DNA from: Rhodosorus marinus
Lineage: Eukaryota > Rhodophyta > Stylonematophyceae > Stylonematales > Stylonemataceae
Length of the DNA: 64,000 nt
Reading direction: 5' to 3'
Assembly: GCA_029953675.1 (NCBI GenBank)
Contig: JAMWBK010000001.1
Location: 2,703,001 to 2,767,000 of the forward strand
In this document: positions 46,801 through 56,880 of the stretch, piece by piece
Layout of the letters: every line of letters starts with the position of its first letter
How positions within the stretch are numbered: position 1 is the stretch's first letter
Notes under the pieces: model-generated
The model's database searches: none
Told to the model about the DNA's origin: nothing
The model's input: only the letters and a program-made list of their open reading frames with translations
Program-made: the position numbers and the translations under genes

Positions 46801-49334
46801 GATTCGTTCAGATAAACAGCCAAGATTAGTCCACGAGCGAAGCCCCCCCAGTAAGAAAGGAGACGACAGCCTACCTTGGCCCTCCGGATAAGCGCGTCAA
46901 CAACCTCGCCCATAGTCATCGCTTCACTATTTTGCTGTTTCGAGAGAGCGCGGAGACCAGATCCTCCGACCTGAGGATGGCAACAGGCCTGCCTTAGCAT
47001 TTCCAGCTTTCGTAGAAGACCTCCACCATTGATACCATTCAGAAGCAAGCCTGTTGGTAAATTCTTCAAAACTCTTTCGGCTGTTACTCGGCATGCCTCA
47101 TGTTGTCTTCTATAGAAGTATGCCTCGGCGGGACTGAAATGAACCCTAAGCAAGTCGTACGATGAGTCGTCAGTGAGCAAACTTGGAAGTCGAAGTCGCG
47201 GAGCAAGTGACTGAAAGATCTTTGTCGGCCGAGAACAGTCCTTACTTTGTAAACTTCGACTCCTGCGGCGGAAGGCCGAGCTCCTCTGCAACGTCGTCTT
47301 TCTTCGTGCGCCAAACGAACGACCGAAAGTACGACTTGACGTCCTCCTCGGACTGCTGCAGTAGAGCGCTCTTCCACCAGAACGGATCTGAAAACGGCCG
47401 TACGCCAACAAACTGCACGAGGCCCTGAATTTGTCGGAGCTGGTTTCTCGCGGGGGTACCAGTGACGCACCTAGAGTAGAGCAGAGAACGGGCTTAGAAC
47501 CGAAAACGAAAAAAAGTGCGCGGCGGCGCGCTTTCAGAAGATGAAAAGCTTACCATCGTATCTGCGATGAAAGACGCAAGGCCATTTGCGTAACGACTGC
47601 GCTCTCGCTCTCAACCATCTGAGCCTCGTCGAGACAGACGCGCCACCAGTTCACCATCATCAATGGAGTCGGAATCTATTATCATTGACAAGCCACGAAC
47701 AAAGATCAGTTGAACGCTCTGAGATTCCGCTGGCTCGTAATCGTCGAGGCTGTCCTCAGCTTACCGTCCTATACTTTTTCTCTCGGCGGAGAGTTCTCGC
47801 ACGAGTTGACGGATCCGAGTGATTGAAGTCCGCCCGCAGGGCGTCGTACGTTGTGAGCACGATATCAGACTCCGCCAACTCCCTTGCAGCGATGTATCTC
47901 GTTGACCGTAAGCCTTCATAAGTCACCGTCTTCACGCACCCAGGAAGCGTATGCTTCTCAATCTCCTCTTCCCACTGCCTCAATAGCGCGGCTGGGACAA
48001 TGATCAGCGACGCCCTACCCTCATACTTCTCTCCACCAGCTTCGGCTCTACTTGCGCAGCCGTTGCAGAGGTACGAATCCCCCCGAAGCGCTTCCAGCGT
48101 CGTCCGCTCATAGATCTCGCCGCATAGTGCGTGAAGCCACTGCTTGCACTCGTCGCACTGAATCCACGAACATGCGACCGCATATTCGTAGAAAAGCTCC
48201 TGTTCGGAATCTTCTAGCTCCGTACTGTTACATATTTTACAGCAAGCTTCTTCGCTTGCAATATTCTGCTCACTCTTGAGACTTCGCTCTGAGCTCAGTA
48301 CGCGCGGATTCGTCAGTACCAAACAGAGAATTTCGACCGTCTTCCCCAGACCCATCTCGTCAGCTAGAATACCACCACGAGACCCTGATACTCCTCTCGG
48401 CCGCCGTAGACCGGCCCTACCGACCAGTCTGTTGACGTAGATGGGCTGACCATGGCGTCCAAGGTACTGCTGCCAGAGAGGGTGGAGCCCTTCCGCCTCG
48501 CCTTCCACATTGGGATCCTCTCTTCCAAGCATGAAGTTGACGGCTCGCTTTTGATAGCTTCGAAGGGTAGGTCTGAGGCCATCTACTCTCAGGGATCTCT
48601 CCCGCGGCAAGTCTGTGTCTGTCGGGAGTCGACGTATAGATCGATAAAACCAGCTCAGATCCAAATCTCGGGAACTGCTGCGCGGGAATCCACCGAAGAG
48701 CTTTGCGAGGTTCTTGCTCCCATCGGAACCTTCAGGGTCCACGTCCTCGTCATCTTCTAGCGCCTTGTAAGTCAACCACAGGTTCAGCCGTCGCACGTCC
48801 GGTGCAAAGCTTGCGTACAAGTTTCCGTTTTTCAACAGATCTACGATCGCGTGAGAGCATCCGCTTTCGACAACGCAGTCACCATGAACCCACCAACTAG
48901 AAGACTCCAAAACTGTTGCAAAGAACAAGAGCTCGCTCTCCCGTTGCGACTCGTGGTCCTTCCAGTATCGTACAAGAAACCTACAGAAATAACCGCTCTA
49001 CAGTCTTAGCCGGTGGCAGCCTGTCTACATTGAGAGAGGGAACAAAGGAGACTTACGCATCCTTCGCAGGTGCTGGCAGATCTATCTTCGAAGTAGCCTT
49101 CTGAGACTCAACCACGTCCACCTGCAACTCTCCAACGAAAAAAACTGCATCCTCCATCGACGCAACCATCCCAACCCACCCATCATTCTTCCTTGCAACT
49201 TTGGGGGTAGGAGGCGACACCACCGCGGCATCCAAAACCACAACTTTCTCACCGACACTCCTCTTCTCCCATTCAAAATCTACACCTTCCACATCCAGCC
49301 TAACAGGCGCATCCTGTTTCCTCTTCCTCCCCAT
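43872..49334 (-). CDS. SHPRH: SHPRH/Rad5-type SNF2 ATPase and RING E3 ligase
   Basis: A large multi-exon gene starting at ATG 49334 (MGRKRKQDAPVRL) and ending 43872. Helicase motifs in order: Walker A (ILADEMGLGKTVE); a PHD finger inserted inside the helicase (CCKICNST, CDECKQWLHALC, CNGC), an SHPRH hallmark; ASLIIVPAALLRQW; LTTYDAL; DEAQ box (RVCLDEAQMVES); CVTGTPARNQL. A coiled-coil region of about 500 residues follows. The RING finger is CAICLGEM, then FPCGHFFCFECTARI and CPSC. The C-terminal lobe has LLIFSQWTDVLEII and QAVGRVHRIGQT. In animals SHPRH extends K63-linked ubiquitin chains on PCNA already mono-ubiquitinated by RAD18. The ATPase and RING residues look intact. Start chosen at MGRKRKQ; an in-frame ATG lies 21 codons upstream. 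Confidence 0.93.
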
Positions 49335-49611
49335 TCCTCCAAAACCCCCACCACCATCCAAGCAAAAGATTAACCCAAACAAATCGCTATTATACACAGA
49401 GGTTCAAATAGAACCTCTATACATTTCCAAACGTTCCTCTTAGTCTTTTCCTCTCATAGCGTACTCACTCCTTCCTCTCCTCCCACCCCACTTCCCGCTC
49501 CCTCTCTCCCTCTTCTAAACCTTTCCACCTCTATCAAACCTCATTCCAACCAAAGAACGTCAAAATCGTTTTTAGAAATATAGTATCTAAATACAGCGAG
49601 CGCAATAGGAA

Positions 49612-49683
49612 GCCTCCATAGCTCAGTGGTAGATGCGACAGCCTAGTAAGCTGTAGGTCGCGAGTTCGATTCTCGCTGGAGGC
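49612..49683 (+). tRNA. tRNA-Thr, anticodon AGT
   Basis: Acceptor arms GCCTCCA (49612) and TGGAGGC (to 49683) pair fully. The anticodon stem is ACAGC/GCTGT with loop CTAGTAA, giving anticodon AGT (Thr). The T arm is GCGAG-TTCGATT-CTCGC. The D arm (GCTCAGTGGTAGATGC) is slightly irregular, with an extra base. There is no intron and no encoded CCA. The internal B box GAGTTCGATTC is intact. Confidence 0.93.
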
Positions 49684-49755
49684 TTATCTTCATTGTGTCT
49701 TTAACTACGCTGTTAGTAATCTCTCGCCCATTTTGTTTCGTAAAGCAAAGAAATT

Positions 49756-49833
49756 CGATATGTTGGTGGGATGCTGAGTACATGTTAGTGCATTTGAAAG
49801 CTGCTGGTCGCGAGCTCGATTCTCGCTGGAGGC
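49756..49833 (+). pseudogene. Decayed tRNA-Thr copy
   Basis: The 3' half matches the intact tRNA at nearly every base (GGTCGCGAGCTCGATTCTCG, then CTGGAGGCTT). The 5' half is heavily mutated, and the acceptor and anticodon stems no longer pair. Confidence 0.8.
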
Positions 49834-49884
49834 TTTAGTACTGTTTTATTTTGTAAAATGAGAGAATTTGAGTTTGCTGGTATT

Positions 49885-49957
49885 CGTTTTAGTACACGTT
49901 CGTGCTTTGTCTTTGGATGTGATAAAGTTCTAGGTCGTGAGTTCGATCCTCGCCTTC
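49885..49957 (+). pseudogene. Second, more decayed tRNA-like copy
   Basis: Only the T arm and B box are clear (TAGGTCGTGAGTTCGATCCT, then CGCC). The rest has drifted beyond recognition. It lies at roughly the same spacing (about 125-145 bases) as the first two. Confidence 0.6.
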
Positions 49958-50159
49958 CGTAGGGGGTTTGGATTGATTTGACGGCGTCATCCGCGGGGAT
50001 GTGGTTAATGTGGTGTAGCTGTTCTTCAGTCAGGATAGACCGCGTGCGCTTTCATTGTTCTCAGCCTCTTGTAGGCCATTGAAGACGGCAACGTGCTTTT
50101 ACTGAGCGAAAAAAAGCCCAGCGGCGTCCAGCATGTTCATAGAAGCTGGGAACGAGCCC

Positions 50160-50465
50160 CATCGTATCCAGTCGGGCAAGCGTAGTCGATGAACATGTTG
50201 AGAGGGGGTCCACTTGGGTGATGAGGCCGCTTTCACTTGCAGCCTATGTTGCTAGTAAATGGCAGTACTTTTTGGTTGGACATTAGCCAAGTCGCCAGTT
50301 CGATTGACATCGACCACAGTGCGGGTTTGATGAATGTGGCTCTAGTCACCAAAACAAAACCCAGATTCCGAAACCACGATACACATGCCAATTCGCCGGT
50401 TTGACGAACATCGAGAAAGGCGCGAGGGTTGATGAATATATCACTGCTCACCAACCGAAGCGAAT
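50160..50465. repeat. Degenerate tandem repeat, about 100 bp unit
   Basis: Two clear copies start at about 50289 (TCGCCAGTTCGATTGACATC) and 50391 (TCGCCGGTTTGACGAACATC), both followed by TTGATGAAT and TCACCAA. A weaker third copy precedes them near 50180. Confidence 0.7.
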
Positions 50466-52072
50466 CATGGTCCTCCCGATTCGCGCATCTGACCAACATC
50501 GCCCCAAATCAACCAAGGTAAAAGGAGACACCGACACAAGGCTCTACATTCCAGGGGAAACAGTGTCAGGACATTCTCATCTTCTATGTGCATTGCCAAA
50601 AAGGGTCTCGGTTACCACGCCATACTTGTCGATTCAAAAATCCCTCCCGCAAGACAGCGCTTTCCGCGTCACTCTGCTTTGCTCTGGTTTACCAACCGGA
50701 ACCAGCGCGAATAAAACGCCTGCGGAAGCCTCGTGGCAATAGCCAGTCGCGCACGAATTTCCCCCCTCTCTCCCCCCCCTCCCCCACCCCTCGTAAAGCA
50801 GATTGCAAACCCACTTTCTATGAAAGCGCATTCTCCGCATCCCCAAAAGACTCCATCCATTCAACGACCAAAAAAAAACAACGAGAAAACCTGGAAACAA
50901 AAAAAATCACATTTCTTGCTCCCCCCCCCCCTCACAATCATCGAAAACTAGAATATATCGTTATGTATTTTAAATTATTTATTAACTGATCACATCTGAT
51001 ATCGTAATCACCCCTCTTTTCATTAATACAAGAATTCGGAAAACTAACATTGGGAAAATATCTTGATTTTTTGTCCCTTTCGAAAGAGATGGAAGATCTC
51101 CAAAACTTGGATCACGTTTTACGATATTTTCAAACACTTTTTGGTTTTATAAGAACGTGACGACCATGGATCCCCCGAGGATGAGGGGTGTGGACAATAT
51201 ATTTCCAAATTCATATTTATTTTAAATGAATTACAAATATATTAAAAATAAACACCTTTCAAAATCAAAACAATATTCAATAAAACGTCGACGCGTAAAA
51301 TATTCCCAATCAATATACCAAAATAACCAATCAAACCTCTCATGAATCTTTCCAAAAAGAATTTTTAAAAATCCTCTAATAATACTACATTATTACCAAC
51401 ATCTCAAAATACCGGCAAACTACGGCCATTCATTTTCCTCCTCAACGTCGTACCCTCATGAAATATCCTTAATACAATACGAAATCATCTCGTTTAGTTC
51501 ATATTTAACAACGCATCAACCTCCTCCATTTCTTTAGAAGAGTTTTTAACCGTCATCTCTTATTGATAGAATAATCAATCTATAATATATATTAATCCTA
51601 TTATAAAAACTTTTAACGGTTATGTTGATTGATTAACTTTTGACACTTAAAAATGGTTAATATGTAAATATCTGGAAAATGTCCAAAAAACAAAAACAAA
51701 ACATCCAATCCGTAGCAAACAGAGTGAGAAAGGAAAACGGTGCTTGGCCGGTTTTCTATTGGGGGGACTTGGGCATCCGTTGGGGGGGGTGTGAAGAGGG
51801 GGAGAGTGAGTGTCCTGAGAGACATTGCACTGTTCGTCTGTGAACGAACAGTTGAGAAAGGGATGGTAGATAATGAGGAGCTGAAGGGGAATAAATTTTG
51901 GACAGGCTGTATAAGTGAAGGGAGATTTTTTGAGGGGGAAGGGAGAGGGTGAGGGTGAGTGCAGGTGGAGGGGCTGTTTGGATGATGTGAGCGGATTCTG
52001 GGGATGGGGGTGGGGGGGAATGGGGACGGGGATGGACGATGACTGGATTGGGAGGATTTGTGAAGGATAGGG
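50466..52072. other. Intergenic with C-tracts, AT-rich core and G-rich end
   Basis: No gene is recognised. C-runs lie near 50762 and 50920, AT-rich DNA spans 50950-51660, and G-runs near 51780-52030 lead up to the monooxygenase start. Confidence 0.5.
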
Positions 52073-53539
52073 ATGGTGATGGGTTTTGCGGTATTGAATG
52101 GTGGGGTCTGCAAGCGACCCCGAGGTCGGAGTTTGTGTCAGTTGGACGGTGGGGAGGGGAGATCGAATGGGACGGCTGTGGTGGTGGGGGGTGGGCCGAC
52201 GGGTTTGGGGTGTGCGATGGTCTTGGCGAAGCAGGGCTGGGACGATGTGATTGTTGCGGAGAGGTTGCCTGGCTGTGGGCCTCAGGCGTCGTCGAGAGAG
52301 TATACATATGCTCTGAAGAAGAGGACTCTGAGGTTTGCTCAGGTGATGGGGTTTGAGGACCAGCTTCGACATGAGGGGGTGGCGATCAATCGACTGTTGC
52401 TGGAGGTGATTGACAAGTCCCCGGAGAGGAAGAGGGTGGAGATGAATACCCATGGTGAGGATGGAGTCCTGTATATGAGAAGAAAGAAGCTCCTGGAAGT
52501 GCTCACGGATCAGATTGAAGACCACTACTTCAACTCTGTGTCGATCATGTTCGAGACGCAGTGCGTTGTCAAGAATGACGACTCGGGAAAGCTTGTTGTG
52601 GAGCTGCGCAACCCGGAAGGCGATTTGGTCAGAACGGTACTTCCGAAGCTCATACTGGCTTGCGATGGCGTGCACTCAAAGGTTCGGACCACGTTTGAGA
52701 AAACCTACCCCCAACGGTTCGGGCGGAAGATCAGGTCCAGTCCGTCGGCAGGGCTGCTGTACAAAGCGCTTCTAATAAAGGGTGATGCGTTGAATACATC
52801 GATGCATACCTCAGTGATCTTGAGAGGAGGTAGCAAACCTAAAAGGCAGTACCTTCAGGTGGGACTGTTTCCGAGTCACGAGGAGGACGCCCGACGGATT
52901 GGCTCCATCGTCTTGCCGGAGGACAATGATCTGTGGAAGATTGATAACTGTGATGAGTGCTACGAGTACTTTCAGCAGCACTTCCCGAGAATCTCTGTAC
53001 GCGATATCATCGATCGGGACGATATGAAATTGTTTTTGTCATCGACACCCGGGAGGTTCCCTCACATTCAGTGGTCGACCGGGTTTCATTCGGTATCCGA
53101 GAACGCGGCGTACGTGATCCTTGGTGACGCGGCACACTCCACTCCTCCGGACATTGGCGAAGGAGTGAACTGCTGCATGGAAGACCTTCACGTGCTGCAC
53201 GACAGCCTGCAGCGACACGGAGACGATCTCGCAGCCGCACTGGAAGAGTTCGAGAAGGCTCGGCGTTCCGACGTGGAGGCCCTGATGAGGATTAGCCGAT
53301 ACGCGCATCCGTACCTCTACAACCAGAATCCACTAATGAAGAAGCTCTGGACCGCGGAACTGGCCCTGCGCGTGGTCCTCAACAAGCTCCTCCCGGCAGC
53401 GTTCGACCAACATATCATCTTCTTGATCAATCAGTACTCCTACTCCGAGGCGCTCAGGAGAGACTTGCGCACCAAGACTAGGATCTCCTTCCTCACCGTC
53501 GCCTCCCTGAGCGCTCTACTGTACTACCTAAATATATAA
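52073..53539 (+). CDS. FAD-dependent monooxygenase, kynurenine 3-monooxygenase-like
   Basis: One exon of 488 codons. The Rossmann FAD site is AVVVGGGPTGLGCAMVLAKQ at residues about 35-55. The second FAD/NADPH motif is LILACDGVHSKVR, and the third is VILGDAAHSTPPDIGEGVNC. These three motifs define group A aromatic hydroxylases. The layout, length and C-terminal region (LNKLLPAAFD, INQYSYSEA) most resemble kynurenine 3-monooxygenase, which hydroxylates kynurenine in tryptophan breakdown or NAD synthesis at the mitochondrial outer membrane. The end is a hydrophobic segment (FLTVASLSALLYYL), a likely membrane anchor. Substrate identity is inference; other phenolic substrates are possible. Start uncertain: the first 30 residues are not conserved-looking. 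Confidence 0.85.
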   Translation: MVMGFAVLNGGVCKRPRGRSLCQLDGGEGRSNGTAVVVGGGPTGLGCAMVLAKQGWDDVIVAERLPGCGPQASSREYTYALKKRTLRFAQVMGFEDQLRHEGVAINRLLLEVIDKSPERKRVEMNTHGEDGVLYMRRKKLLEVLTDQIEDHYFNSVSIMFETQCVVKNDDSGKLVVELRNPEGDLVRTVLPKLILACDGVHSKVRTTFEKTYPQRFGRKIRSSPSAGLLYKALLIKGDALNTSMHTSVILRGGSKPKRQYLQVGLFPSHEEDARRIGSIVLPEDNDLWKIDNCDECYEYFQQHFPRISVRDIIDRDDMKLFLSSTPGRFPHIQWSTGFHSVSENAAYVILGDAAHSTPPDIGEGVNCCMEDLHVLHDSLQRHGDDLAAALEEFEKARRSDVEALMRISRYAHPYLYNQNPLMKKLWTAELALRVVLNKLLPAAFDQHIIFLINQYSYSEALRRDLRTKTRISFLTVASLSALLYYLNI

Positions 53540-53671
53540 CCTTCCCCTGTTCGCGGTACTGTTTGTACGAAGTTTTTGTAGAGAAGAGACAGCAAATTGA
53601 AAGCTTGTTCCCATGAAGAGAATTGTGCCTTTCCAGTTGCCCGTTTGGTTTAGATAGTCGTTCCTCAAGGC

Positions 53672-54127
53672 ATGCCTTGGGACCTTTCATTCGCGGGCGT
53701 TTTCTGCTTATTGCGGCGCATGGTTCTGGTCGCGGCACCGCGGCGTCGCTACGCAGGTAGTAACGAACCCACAGGACGGTCCGATCATCGGAAACTGGGC
53801 TTGTGGGTCCTTGGCGTGTTTCCTTTTCTTGGTCTTTTCCTTGTCCTGCTTTCTAGTATAGCCCTAATCCTCAACAAGAAAGAAACTCAAGTTTGTACAA
53901 ATAATAAAGACACGAAAGGATCCCTACGGGACTATCAACGGATCCAGGAGCTGCTCAAGCCTGATAAAAGCGCTCCTCGGGAAGATCCCAGATCGCCTGC
54001 GAGTGACGAAAAAGTCTCCAACGGGCCACTCCTAAGAGAAGGGATTATACTGCAGAACCTTCTGGCTTTCTCATATGATCTCGTCCTTTCGGCTTTTGGC
54101 CGGTGCGGCCAGGACGGCTTGGGGTGA
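53672..54127 (+). CDS. Possible single-pass membrane protein, 151 aa
   Basis: One exon from ATG 53672 with a clear membrane segment at residues about 44-70 (WVLGVFPFLGLFLVLLSS). A hydrophilic region with Lys/Asp/Ser (YQRIQELLKPDKSAPRED) follows, ending near GRCGQDGLG. No family is recognised. The stop lies only 4 bases from the stop of the convergent GTPase gene, so the last part overlaps that gene's 3' UTR. A spurious frame cannot be excluded. Confidence 0.4.
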   Translation: MPWDLSFAGVFCLLRRMVLVAAPRRRYAGSNEPTGRSDHRKLGLWVLGVFPFLGLFLVLLSSIALILNKKETQVCTNNKDTKGSLRDYQRIQELLKPDKSAPREDPRSPASDEKVSNGPLLREGIILQNLLAFSYDLVLSAFGRCGQDGLG

Positions 54128-54130
54128 CAA

Positions 54131-55656
54131 TTACAAGTTTCTCCAGAAATCGGACTTGAGGATCAAAGATTGCGGCTTTTTTTCCTTCTTGAAGAGGTCC
54201 TGTTGTGGCTGCTGTCTTCGATCGACGAACGGTTTGAGTTCGTACTGTTCCTCTTCCTCCTCCCAGTGGACTTCTTCCACGCTGAGGTCATCAAAGCACA
54301 GAGCGCCGAGGTACCCGGCGTTGAAGTCGTCCACGAACTTTAGTGCATTCTGTTTGTCGGTGTTCCCGTCCATGTGGTTGAGTACGCGATGAATTCTGTC
54401 GGTAGGCTGTTTCAGCCCGTACCTCTCGACGTAATAAAACTTCTTCGCCTCGTTAAGTTTGAAGAGAATGTAGTCGGCAACTTCGACCTGCATAAAGTCA
54501 AACTCACGCGCGATGTGGGGCAGGTTGCACGACTTTGCGGCGGCTAGCTTGTAAGGTGACTCCAAGTCCCTTTTGATCGACGACGCTGGTGGGAACAGGC
54601 CCGGAGTATCGATAAGCATCAGGTTGGGCTTTTCGTTGAACCAGTACGATTTGGTTCTGATCGTCTCCCCTGCGTGGTCGGCGACTACGGGAGCATGGTA
54701 CAGCTTCTTCTTCTTCTTCTTCTTCGTCAGCTCCTTCGAAACAATGTATATGAAACTGCTCTTTCCAACGTTGGGAACACCCACCACAAGCGCCTTCTTC
54801 ACCTGCTGCTTCACCGGAAATCCGTTCTGAAGCATCAGCTCCTTGATTTTCGCGCAGGCGGGACGGAGCAGCTTGGTCCGGTACTTCTTACAGTTCCTCA
54901 GGTCTTCGAAGAAAATCTGGACACAACACAGAGAAGCAGTCAGGGAGGCAGTTTTTCCTCTAACAAAGATTCCAATCAGACAGCAGGCTGTCGCTCCTTT
55001 CTTACATGGTCTTCTGGGATATTGAGTTCTTGAATCGTATAATCTTTTACAGTTTCCCTTTCTTCCATAGAAAAGTTCTCGACGTGGGTGTAGACGACGA
55101 CCGTCTGGAAGTTCTTCTCCCTCCTCCACACGCGAAAGAGTGGGTGGGTGCCAGTCTTCGGTAGCCGCATATCCCGAATCTCGATCATCACTTCGATAAG
55201 GTTCATGTCACGAATCTCCCTCATCGTCTTCTTCATCGGTGCATCCCACCATTCGACGTTCCTCTTGCACCGAAACTCATCCCGAAAGTCGATCCCGTTC
55301 AGTTCATAATCAATCTCCCTCAATACAAACCCTTCCTCGTCGATCACCTCCTCAACGGGCTCAATTCGTTCCACCTCACCAGCCCTCTCCTTGTTTGGTA
55401 CGTTTGCCGACCAAGGAATCACCCCTCCCTCTTCATAGTTCACCTCATCTTCCCACTCACCCTCAGAAAATATGCTCCGCCTACCCCCCACAGCATCCAC
55501 CCGAACCCGACACCTCCTCGTCGAACCCACAAACCCGTTCACAACCTTCTCATCAACTCCAGAGCAACGGGAAATCCTTTCAAACCCGTTGCCAACCCCC
55601 AAACCAACTCCTACAAAGCCCAAGTTATCCATATTTGCCCTTCTTCCCCTCGTCAA
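54131..55656 (-). CDS. Circularly permuted GTPase, MTG1/YlqF-like, organelle ribosome assembly
   Basis: Two exons, 55656 to about 55016 and about 54917-54131. The order of motifs is permuted as in YlqF/MTG1: the IRDMRLPKTGTHP element and a G4 position (VVVYTHVEN) come first, then G1 (VVGVPNVGKSSF), then G3 (LMLIDTPGLFPP). The G4 motif is degenerate: NKxD is replaced by THVE. Seven consecutive lysines (CTT repeat on the plus strand) sit between G1 and G2. The first 80 residues lack conserved motifs and probably include a presequence. Relatives help assemble the large ribosomal subunit in mitochondria or bacteria. Loss of NKxD may relax guanine specificity. Confidence 0.88.
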
Positions 55657-55979
55657 ACTCTCTCACTCCTCAAAACCCTCACCTAAGAACCTCTCACCCG
55701 TGCAAAACACCTTCCCTAAAGCGCACACCTTCAAATCGTCAGAACCTAAACCCTCCTCACCACGTCCGACGTCCTCAACGACAGAACATGTAACCTCCTC
55801 TTCATACAAACAAAAAAAAAAAAAGCTTATCTCGAAAACAAACCATAAAACCCTACTCTCTACGATTCCATTCCCCTACTTCTCCTACCCTCCTCGTCCC
55901 TCCTACCCCTTCCTTCCCCTACACACAAACACACCACCACCCCCCCAACATAAAACAACTTCCAAGCCTCTCCTCCCCC

Positions 55980-56180
55980 TCTTCCAACCCAGTCTCCGCA
56001 CACCACCACCCAACTCCCCCTTCACCCCTTCCAACCCAGCCTCTCTCATCACCAACACCATCCAACTCTCTCCTTCACCACTTCCAACCCCATCTCTCTC
56101 ATCACCACCACCAGCCAAACTCTCTCCCTCACCTCATCCAACTCCGCTCTGTCACCACCAGCACCACCAACCCACTCTCT
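55980..56180. repeat. Low-complexity CT-rich repeat, about 70 bp unit
   Basis: Degenerate copies of CTTCCAACCCAGTCTCTC and ATCACCACCACC-like blocks. The long frame across it is a composition artefact. Confidence 0.6.
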
Positions 56181-56880
56181 CCTTCACCAGTGGCAAGCTG
56201 TCTGCTCGGCTTCCTTATGGCGCTGATCAGGAAGGCGCCGTAAGTACTCACTCCCGGCGAAGCCCTAAAAAACCTCGAGCTTTTCTGTTTCGTCCACCGC
56301 GAGCAACCGTCTCCTTCACCAGGACGAGCTGAAGCAGCTCGGCTTCTTCCTCATGACGCTGATCAAGGCGTCGTAACTAGTCACTCCCGGCGAAGCCTTA
56401 AAAAACTTCGGGCTTTTCTGTTCCGTTTCTAACGGGGTCTGCTCTGGTCTTCACCACGAGCAACCGTCTCCTTCACCAGGACAAGCTGAAGCGCTCGGCT
56501 TCCTTCCTTATGTTGCTGATCAGGAAGGCGTCGTAGCTACTCACTCCCGGCGAAGCCTTAAAAACCCTCGGGCTTTTCTGTTCCGTGTCTAACGGGGTCT
56601 GCTCTGGTCTTCACCACGAGCAACCGTCTCCTTCACCAGGACAAGCTGATTCGCTTGGCTTCCTTCCTTATTACGCTGATCAGGAAGGCGTCGTAGCTAC
56701 TCCCTCCCAGCGAAGCATTAAAAAACCTCAGGCTTTTCTGTTCCGTGTCTAACGGGGTCTGCTCTGGTCTTCACCAGGACAGGCTGAAGCGCATGGCTTC
56801 TTCCCTCCTGCGCTGATCAGGAAGGCGTCGCTCCCTGGCGAACAATGCAAAAACCTCGGGCTTTTTTGTTATCGTGACAG
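56181..56880. repeat. Tandem repeat, about five units of 130-160 bp
   Basis: CCTTCACCAG anchors lie at about 56181, 56313, 56470, 56630 and 56769. Each unit also has GCTGATCAGGAAGGCGTCGT-like and GGCGAAGCCTTAAAAAAC..GGGCTTTTCTG blocks. The latter pairs as GAAGCC/GGGCTTTTC around an A-rich loop. The third and fourth units are the most alike. Confidence 0.85.

Noticed and set aside
51647-52675. Long minus-strand frame of 342 codons
   Set aside because: Shadow of the FAD monooxygenase gene and its G-rich leader.
53493-53738. Minus-strand frame between monooxygenase and GTPase genes
   Set aside because: Overlaps the coding end of the monooxygenase and shows no motif.
55472-56332. Long plus-strand frame of 286 codons
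   Set aside because: Overlaps the first exon of the GTPase gene and a CT-rich repeat; Pro/Ser/Thr composition is a base-composition artefact.
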